The translations under genes were made by a program, and so were the position numbers. A DNA stretch of 11,257 bases, taken from assembly GCA_038250235.1 (NCBI GenBank), contig JBBSCO010000075.1:1-11257 (forward strand), given 5' to 3'. The DNA comes from JAAUTS01 sp038250235 (GTDB lineage: Bacteria > Verrucomicrobiota > Verrucomicrobiia > Methylacidiphilales > JAAUTS01). Below the pieces are notes generated by a model. The model saw only the letters and a list, made by a program, of their open reading frames with translations, made no database searches and had not been told where the DNA came from. This document shows positions 6,684 through 11,257 of this stretch, in pieces (position 1 is the first letter of the stretch; each line of letters begins with the position of its first letter).

Positions 6684-7268
6684 TTATTTTACCGGAGGCT
6701 TTAAAGGGGGATGAAGATAGATGGGCCCAAGAGAAAGTCCTTCTTCAGCACCATAGGCGAGGTAGTGCCGTGCCAAATCCTCAGCGGTGGGGGCTTCGTG
6801 GGTCGGGATGCCTGCCAATGGATCCGGACTGAGGGCGAGGGAACATTTCGACAGATAGTTTTCGGTCTCTGCCTGGGGAATCAGGGAACTGGGTCTGGAG
6901 AGTTGGCCTTTCTCGTAGGCAGTGAAAAAGTATTGGGTGCGTTTGGCATCGGCAAAAATACCGAGAAAGGAGACGTGCCGGTGTTTCCAGGCCAGGGCGG
7001 AACTGCTCCGCACCGGAAGGATGGGACATTTCCAGGCGCGGGCCAGGCCCTGGGCGGTGGCGATGGCGACACGGATGCCCCCGAAGGAGCCGGGGCCGAC
7101 GCCGATCAGAATTAATTTCGAATTTCGAATTTCGAATTTCGAATTTTCGAGCGAGGCAATGAGCGAAGAGGAGGCTCTGCCTTCGAAAGTGGATGTTTCG
7201 AGGAGTTGGCCGTTTTCGAACAGGGCCCAACTGCCGAGGGCGCTGGAAGTTTCGATGGAAAGGATCAT
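6684..7268 (-). CDS. tsaB: t6A biosynthesis protein TsaB (YeaZ family)
   Basis: TsaB is a non-catalytic ASKHA-fold partner of TsaD in the complex that attaches threonylcarbamoyl to A37 of ANN-decoding tRNAs. The 194-residue protein begins MILSIETSSALGSWAL, the usual first strand. It has GVGPGSFGGIRVAIATAQGLA (56-76), a diagnostic match to the GRGPGSFTGVRIG motif, then FADAKRTQYFFTAY (105-118), matching the DARxxxxY region, and ends with the typical PIYLHPP. It is shorter than E. coli TsaB (231), mainly at the C-terminus. Oddly, residues 40-52 are encoded by a 7-bp tandem repeat and occupy the loop and strand before the GPGSF motif. The start lies 5 bp after the tsaE stop with no Shine-Dalgarno, suggesting coupled translation. 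tsaD and tsaC are not in the window. Confidence 0.93.
   Translation of the reverse strand: MILSIETSSALGSWALFENGQLLETSTFEGRASSSLIASLENSKFEIRNSKLILIGVGPGSFGGIRVAIATAQGLARAWKCPILPVRSSSALAWKHRHVSFLGIFADAKRTQYFFTAYEKGQLSRPSSLIPQAETENYLSKCSLALSPDPLAGIPTHEAPTAEDLARHYLAYGAEEGLSLGPIYLHPPLKPPVK
7114..7149. repeat. tsaB: AATTTCG heptamer tandem array inside tsaB
   Basis: There are four perfect tandem copies of AATTTCG (7114-7141) plus a fifth with one extra T (7142-7149). On the tsaB strand the unit is CGAAATT, which translates as the cycle R-N-S-K-F-E-I in any frame and has no stop. In TsaB it gives LENSKFEIRNSKL (residues 40-52). The extra base in the last copy sets the reading frame across the array. 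Confidence 0.95.
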
Positions 7269-7273
7269 GTTAA

Positions 7274-7699
7274 TTACGTATTGGCCGGAGAAAGTTGCAA
7301 GCTGCGTTGATTGTTAGTCCCAGGTTCGATGTGGAGATCCCAGATGTTTTCAGTTGGCCAGGGACCGGGATAGCGGCCGGACCATTCGATCACAGTTACG
7401 CCATTGGAAGGAAGGTGTTCGGGCAGATCCAGAACAGACCAGTCCGTGTCACACTCCAGGCGGTAGAGGTCCCAGTGGAAAACATCAAGACGTCCTCCCC
7501 GGTATTCGTGGAGCAGGGCAAAGCTGGGACTGGTGGCCCCGGTCGAACAGCCCAAGCCACTAACAAGCCCCTGAACCCAGGTAGTTTTTCCTGCCCCGAG
7601 GGTTCCATGCAGACGGATGATGGTGCCTGGAGTGCATTGGGCGGAAAAATCGCAGGCGTGCTGCATGGTTTCGGCAGGATTGTGGGAAAGGAAAGACAT
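7274..7699 (-). CDS. tsaE: tRNA t6A biosynthesis ATPase TsaE (YjeE family)
   Basis: TsaE is the small P-loop ATPase that binds the TsaB-TsaD dimer and resets it between rounds of t6A synthesis. The 141 residues are near the usual length of about 150. Visible are the Walker A motif GTLGAGKTT (32-40; the family norm is GDLGAGKT, so Thr replaces Asp), then TSPSFALLHEY (56-66), HWDLYR (75-80) and VIEWSGR (103-109). The usual LGLEE segment before the last motif is altered to SVLDLPEHL (88-96). It starts 3 bp after the thiL stop and ends 5 bp before tsaB, so the three genes should share a message. No Shine-Dalgarno is visible; the sequence before the ATG is part of the thiL-tail repeat and its A-rich end. 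The ATP-binding and switch motifs look intact, so it is probably functional. Confidence 0.94.
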   Translation of the reverse strand: MSFLSHNPAETMQHACDFSAQCTPGTIIRLHGTLGAGKTTWVQGLVSGLGCSTGATSPSFALLHEYRGGRLDVFHWDLYRLECDTDWSVLDLPEHLPSNGVTVIEWSGRYPGPWPTENIWDLHIEPGTNNQRSLQLSPANT

Positions 7700-7702
7700 G
7701 GC

Positions 7703-8608
7703 CTATTTTTGATTTCTGATTTCTGATCGCTGACTTTTCCGCAGAAAGTGATCGTAACCCTGAAAGGGGATGCCGTCGGTGAAATGGGGAAGGCCCGGCC
7801 TGCCAACAAGCCCGATGCAGGTCAACCTGGTTTTGAAGGGCCATTTTTTCAGGAGCGCGGCGGTGTTCCCCGGTTTTACGCTGAAGAGGAGTTCGTAGTC
7901 TTCCCCGTCGTTGACGGCCTGGCTGGGCGTGCAACCGCTTTGTTTGGGCAAGGCGGAGGATTGAATGCGAAAAGAGACTTTGGAAGAGGCCGTCAGGCGG
8001 GGAAGGTCTTTGCCCAGGCCATCGCTTAGGTCCATCATGGCACTGGCAAAACCCTGCTTGGCCAGCCAGACACCTTCATACAAGCGGGGGGTGAAGCTGA
8101 GATGACGCAGGGGCAAAGAACCTCCCAGTTTTCCAGTGACAAAAAGAAGGTCGCCAGCTTTCGCCCCGGAGCGCGTGACGGCTTTTCCCTGCGGAACAGA
8201 GCCCAATCCAGTGACGGAAATCCAGAAATCACGACTGCGGGTTGTTTCTCCACCAGCGAGTGTGATTTTCCAAGTCCCAGCCAGCCGGGCCATGCCGCGA
8301 TAACATCCGTCGATGAACCGGTCAGGCAGTCTGGCGGGAATGCCCAGGGTTACCAGGACCGAGAGCGGTGTGGCGCCCATGGCGGCAAAATCACTCAGGA
8401 CACGTGCCAGTGCTTTGTGGCCGATCCGTTCGGGTTTATCGGTCAGGCGAAAGTGTACATCCTGCACGATGGCATCTGTTTTCCAGACGGGCTGATGTTT
8501 TTTTGGGAAAGCAGGCAGAACCGCAGAGTCATCGCCGGGGCCCAAAGGGAGCTTCCGACCTTGGGGCCAGAGCTTGAGCCAGCGGGCGATGTGTTCGTTT
8601 TCGTTCAT
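7703..8608 (-). CDS. thiL: Thiamine-monophosphate kinase
   Basis: ThiL phosphorylates thiamine monophosphate with ATP to give thiamine diphosphate, the last cytoplasmic step of the pathway. The 301 residues fit the family. Motifs in order: GPGDDSAVL (23-31), TDAIVQDVHF (44-53), LSDFAAMGA (71-79), GGETT (119-123), MDLSDGL (192-198) and NDGEDYELLF (233-242). Two positions differ from the commonest form: GGET for GGDT, which keeps the acid, and VQDVHF for VEGVHF. The C-terminal tail QRSEIRNQ (293-300) is encoded by a 7-bp repeat and has no counterpart in the core fold. It is first in the thiL-tsaE-tsaB set and diverges from gdx across a 115-bp gap. No Shine-Dalgarno precedes the ATG. No other thiamine gene and no TPP riboswitch are visible here. 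Confidence 0.95.
   Translation of the reverse strand: MNENEHIARWLKLWPQGRKLPLGPGDDSAVLPAFPKKHQPVWKTDAIVQDVHFRLTDKPERIGHKALARVLSDFAAMGATPLSVLVTLGIPARLPDRFIDGCYRGMARLAGTWKITLAGGETTRSRDFWISVTGLGSVPQGKAVTRSGAKAGDLLFVTGKLGGSLPLRHLSFTPRLYEGVWLAKQGFASAMMDLSDGLGKDLPRLTASSKVSFRIQSSALPKQSGCTPSQAVNDGEDYELLFSVKPGNTAALLKKWPFKTRLTCIGLVGRPGLPHFTDGIPFQGYDHFLRKSQRSEIRNQK
7711..7731. repeat. thiL: GATTTCT heptamer repeat at the thiL 3' end
   Basis: There are two perfect copies of GATTTCT (7711-7717 and 7718-7724) and a third diverged copy GATCGCT (7725-7731). On the thiL strand the unit is AGAAATC, coding the cycle R-N-Q-K-S-E-I. It forms the last residues of ThiL, ends 12 bases before the tsaE ATG, and so also makes up the tsaE leader. 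It is a two-base variant of the heptamer found in tsaB. Confidence 0.85.
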
Positions 8609-8723
8609 GCCATTGATTTAACAGGAAGCCGGGAAAGGGCGCGAAGGTTTTTTGGGATCCCCCTTTGATGCGGATGAAACTCTTTGTTGCGTATGGCTTT
8701 CGTCGGGCTAGGTTGGCCACCTT

Positions 8724-9053
8724 ATGAATCCATGGCTTATTCTTATATTGGCGGGTTTTTTTGAAATCTGTTTCGCCACCTCCCTCAAGCTCAGTGTCGG
8801 TTTTACCCGTTTGGTTCCTACTATTTGTTTTGCTGTTTTCGCGATTGCCAGCTTTGGATTGTTGACCTTGGCCATCAAGCAGATCCCGGTTGGAACCGCT
8901 TACGCGATCTGGACGGGAATCGGAGCCTTTGGAACAGCCATAGTGGGTATCATCTTTTTCAAGGAATCGGCTGATTTTTGGCGGATCTTCTTCCTCCTGA
9001 TGCTGATTGGCTCGTTGGTCGGTTTGAAAGTTGTATCAATTAATCAAAACTGA
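8724..9053 (+). CDS. gdx: Guanidinium exporter, SMR family (Gdx/SugE type)
   Basis: This 109-residue protein has four transmembrane helices and belongs to the small multidrug resistance family, which works as an antiparallel dimer exchanging substrate for protons. Residues decide the subtype. The central E14 is preceded by G11 and followed by the pattern LKLSVGFTRL (21-30), and the third helix region reads IPVGTAYAIWTGIGAFGTAIVGIIFFKES (54-82). These match Gdx (guanidinium export) and not EmrE. The Gdx substrate-site residues appear as E14, S43, Y60 and W63. It is divergent from thiL and 53 bp upstream of murA. I looked for guanidine riboswitch signatures (ACGR loops, ykkC core) in 8609-8723 and saw none. 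The protein looks full length. No Shine-Dalgarno precedes the ATG. Confidence 0.93.
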   Translation: MNPWLILILAGFFEICFATSLKLSVGFTRLVPTICFAVFAIASFGLLTLAIKQIPVGTAYAIWTGIGAFGTAIVGIIFFKESADFWRIFFLLMLIGSLVGLKVVSINQN

Positions 9054-9106
9054 TATTGGGAACAACCAGGGATTGACCGTTAAAAGCTTTCATGTTCGCA
9101 TGGTGA

Positions 9107-10414
9107 ATGGTCGAACACGGGCCCAAAGACATCTTTAAAATCCAAGGCAGGCATCCCCTTTCCGGAGTGATCCGCCCTCAAGGCAACAAGAATGAAGCGA
9201 TGCCGCTTCTGGCGGCCGCCTGTCTGACGGACGAGCCGGTGCAACTGTCCAATATTCCCCAGATTGAGGATGTCTTTCTCATGCAGGAAATCCTGCGCAG
9301 ACTGGGGGTCAGCGTCGAGGTGCACACTCAAGACGCTGAGGAAACCGTCACGATCCAGGCATCCAGAAAACCCTCCCACGCCTTGCCCATGGATCTGAGC
9401 AGCCGCTTACGGGGCTCGGTGACCTTTGCCGGCCCGTTGTTGGCGCGTTGCGGAAAAGTGTTTCTGCCAAGGCCCGGAGGGGATCGTATTGGACGTCGCC
9501 GACTGGATACGCACATGCTGGCGTTAGAGGCATTGGGGGCGAAGATCAAGGAGTCGAAGGAAGGGTTTGAGCTGAGTGCCAAGGTGCTGAAAGGGGCTGA
9601 CATTCTCCTGGATGAAGCTTCCGTCACTGGAACGGAAAATGCGGTCTGTGCGGCGGTGCTGGCCCAGGGGGATACCATTTTAAGGAATGCGGCCAGCGAA
9701 CCGCACGTGCAGGGTTTGTGCCGCCTGTTGGTGAAGATGGGTGCCAGGATTGATGGGATTGGTTCCAACATCCTCCAGATCCAGGGGGTAAAAAAACTGC
9801 ATGGGGCCAAGTTTCGGGTCAGTCCGGATTACCTGGAAGTGGGCAGCTTCATTTCCCTGGCGGCGCTGACCCGTGGCGAGGTATTGATCCAGGATGCCGA
9901 TATTCCGAATTTACGGATGATCCGGATGGTTTTTTCACGATTGGGAATTCAGACCATCGAGCAGGGCAAGGATCTGTTGGTTCCAGCCAGACAGAAAATG
10001 AGAATCCAGATGGATAGGGGCGGGGCCATCCCCAAGATCGAAGACGCTCCCTGGCCCGCTTTTCCGGCCGACATGACCTCGGTGGCGTTAGTCACGGCGA
10101 CCCAGTGCCGGGGAACAATCCTGGTGCATGAGAAGATGTTTGAATCGCGCCTCTATTTTACCGATCCCTTGATAGGCATGGGGGCCCGGATTGTTCTTTG
10201 TGATCCGCATCGTGCGGTGGTGATAGGGCCCGAGCGGCTGCGTGGATCGCGTCTGGTCAGTCCCGACATCCGGGCCGGGATGGCCATGCTCATTGCCTCC
10301 TTGTGCGCAGAAGGGGAATCGGAGATTCAGAACATTGTCCAGATCGACCGTGGCTTCAGCCGGATCGACGACCGTCTGAGAAGTCTGGGTGCGCGGATTG
10401 AGCGCTGTAGTTAA
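9107..10414 (+). CDS. murA: UDP-N-acetylglucosamine 1-carboxyvinyltransferase, Asp-type active site
   Basis: MurA transfers enolpyruvate from PEP to UDP-GlcNAc, the first committed step of peptidoglycan synthesis. The 435 residues form the two-domain enolpyruvyl-transferase fold. Conserved points, with E. coli numbers: K28-N29 (K22-N23) in QGNKNEAMP, R102 (R91), R131 (R120), D322 (D305) in FPADM, R348 (R331) in MFESR, R389 (R371), and R415 (R397) in DRGFSRI. The catalytic Cys115 loop reads PGGDRIGRRR, so Asp126 replaces Cys. This natural variant, known in Chlamydia and mycobacteria, is active but insensitive to fosfomycin, which alkylates the Cys. Overall similarity to E. coli MurA is modest, so a second paralogue elsewhere in the genome is possible. 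A TGA lies immediately before the ATG in frame, which fixes the start. It is 53 bp after gdx and 3 bp before the next gene. Confidence 0.92.
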   Translation: MVEHGPKDIFKIQGRHPLSGVIRPQGNKNEAMPLLAAACLTDEPVQLSNIPQIEDVFLMQEILRRLGVSVEVHTQDAEETVTIQASRKPSHALPMDLSSRLRGSVTFAGPLLARCGKVFLPRPGGDRIGRRRLDTHMLALEALGAKIKESKEGFELSAKVLKGADILLDEASVTGTENAVCAAVLAQGDTILRNAASEPHVQGLCRLLVKMGARIDGIGSNILQIQGVKKLHGAKFRVSPDYLEVGSFISLAALTRGEVLIQDADIPNLRMIRMVFSRLGIQTIEQGKDLLVPARQKMRIQMDRGGAIPKIEDAPWPAFPADMTSVALVTATQCRGTILVHEKMFESRLYFTDPLIGMGARIVLCDPHRAVVIGPERLRGSRLVSPDIRAGMAMLIASLCAEGESEIQNIVQIDRGFSRIDDRLRSLGARIERCS

Positions 10415-10417
10415 GAA

Positions 10418-11035
10418 ATGAAGATGAATATCCGTGTGTATACCGGGGGTTTGGCTGAAACCAATGCCTACATGGCGGAGGTGGAAGGCGGCTGGCTGGT
10501 TATTGATGCGCCCCAAGAATTGCTGGATCATCTCAAGAACCAAAAAATGGTGGTGAAAGCCCTGGTTCTGACTCATGGGCACTGGGATCACATCTGGGAT
10601 GCGGCGGATATCGTGGAGTGGGCGAAGTGCCCGGTTTTTTATCACAAGGATGACGAGATGCTTATCACCCATCCTGAGCTGATGCGAAACTTTGGTTTGC
10701 CTATCGACCTTAAACCGGTCAAAGCCACAAAATTTCTGGAAGAGGGGGAATTGTTTAAGATGGCTCCTTTTTGCTTCAAGATTCTGCACATCCCGGGACA
10801 TTGCCCTGGAAGTATTTGTCTGTATGAGGAGAAAGAAGGATTGATTTTCGGTGGAGACGTTTTGTTTGAAGGCGGTGTAGGCCGTTGGGACCTGCCCGGT
10901 GGATCGCAGAAACAACTGATTTCAGGTATTAAAGGAAATCTGTTGGGATTGCCTGAAAAAACGGTGGTTTATCCCGGGCACGGCGGTGTAACTACGATCG
11001 GTGAGGAAAAAGCACACAATCCCTATCTTCAGTAG
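10418..11035 (+). CDS. Metallo-beta-lactamase-fold hydrolase, glyoxalase II-like
   Basis: The 205-residue protein has the full metal ligand set of the glyoxalase-II-like group: HGHWDH (53-58), H128 in HIPGHCPGS, D147 in IFGGDVLF and H188 in VYPGHGG. It also has the GRWDLPGGS loop (155-163) and the closing EKAHNPYL (197-204), as in YcbL-type proteins. It probably hydrolyses a thioester or related ester using two metal ions in the cytoplasm. The long C-terminal substrate domain of true GloB is absent, so the natural substrate is uncertain. It begins 3 bp after the murA stop and is surely co-transcribed, but no established link to peptidoglycan synthesis exists. There is no signal peptide, so a secreted beta-lactamase role is unlikely. 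A second Met three codons in could also serve as start. Confidence 0.93.
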   Translation: MKMNIRVYTGGLAETNAYMAEVEGGWLVIDAPQELLDHLKNQKMVVKALVLTHGHWDHIWDAADIVEWAKCPVFYHKDDEMLITHPELMRNFGLPIDLKPVKATKFLEEGELFKMAPFCFKILHIPGHCPGSICLYEEKEGLIFGGDVLFEGGVGRWDLPGGSQKQLISGIKGNLLGLPEKTVVYPGHGGVTTIGEEKAHNPYLQ

Positions 11036-11257
11036 GGTAGCTGCCGACATACCTGCCGGAGGACAGACCGGATTATATCCGGAGTCAAAAGACATCCATT
11101 ACTTCAAGCATCATTATTCAAGGCCAATTGTAATAAGGTACAACACAGAAAAATTTGAATGCTTTTAAAGCGACGCCAATTTCACACGCGTATGACACAT
11201 TTTTGACACATGGAGCATTTAGCACTTCACAGTGATCAGAAATAGAATCCTTCTCGC
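11036..11257. other. Right-end region without a firm gene
   Basis: The sequence is more A/T-rich than the genes. CCGGAT (11068-11073) and ATCCGG (11077-11082) form a 6-bp stem with a 3-base loop 32 bp after the hydrolase stop, but no T-run follows, so termination there is uncertain. TGACACAT is directly repeated at 11193-11200 and 11204-11211. On the minus strand a frame stays open from the right edge to a TGA at 11118-11120 (45 residues, no recognisable motif). It could be the end of a gene entering from the right, but a frame this short can stay open by chance. Confidence 0.5.

Noticed and set aside
7114..7149. CRISPR array
   Set aside because: The units are 7 bp and directly adjacent with no spacers.
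8609..8723. Guanidine or TPP riboswitch in the thiL-gdx gap
   Set aside because: I looked for ykkC core text, paired ACGR loops and the conserved THI-box segments on both strands and saw none.
10088..10915. 275-codon minus-strand open frame across murA and the hydrolase
   Set aside because: It crosses two well-supported genes on the other strand and has no family signature.
10418..11035. Antibiotic beta-lactamase
   Set aside because: It has no signal peptide, and the GRWDLPGGS and NPYL motifs place it in the glyoxalase-II-like branch of the fold.

Overview
This window is ordinary bacterial chromosome of middling GC content, densely packed with housekeeping genes. I see no phage, transposase, CRISPR array, rRNA or tRNA. 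The lineage is tentatively the PVC group (Verrucomicrobiota or a relative). The hints are a MurA with Asp in place of the catalytic Cys (as in Chlamydia), a secreted protein with helical repeats and an OB-like domain of a style common in Verrucomicrobia and Planctomycetes, almost no Shine-Dalgarno sequences, and short-period 7-10 bp tandem repeats at gene junctions. None of these is decisive, and 16S or marker-gene placement is not possible from this window.

Layout. Positions 1-333 hold no convincing gene, only decayed short repeats and a small hairpin. dnaE (replicative DNA polymerase III alpha subunit) fills 334-3840 on the plus strand. A 183-bp structured spacer follows, then a secreted protein of unknown function (4024-4947). 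Convergent with it is a minus-strand block, listed in transcription order: thiL (8608-7703), tsaE (7699-7274), tsaB (7268-6684), alr (6602-5505) and a small four-helix YvlD/holin-4-like membrane protein (5406-4966). thiL, tsaE and tsaB are 3 and 5 bp apart and almost certainly form one operon; alr and the membrane protein lie 81 and 98 bp further on. Divergent from thiL is a plus-strand set: a Gdx-type guanidinium exporter (8724-9053), a MurA-family enolpyruvyl transferase (9107-10414) and, 3 bp later, a glyoxalase-II-like metallo-beta-lactamase-fold hydrolase (10418-11035). The last 222 bp hold no firm gene.

Functionally the window covers DNA replication (DnaE), peptidoglycan precursor supply (Alr makes D-Ala, MurA makes UDP-GlcNAc-enolpyruvate), tRNA t6A modification (TsaB and TsaE), thiamine diphosphate synthesis (ThiL) and guanidinium export (Gdx).

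I found no clearly new multi-gene system. The most unusual signal is a pair of related 7-bp tandem repeats that form part of two proteins of one operon. One builds an internal segment of TsaB (7114-7149) and the other builds the C-terminal tail of ThiL (7711-7731). Because 7 is not a multiple of 3, each repeat reads as the same seven-residue cycle in every frame of the coding strand, without a stop. It can therefore expand inside a gene with little damage.
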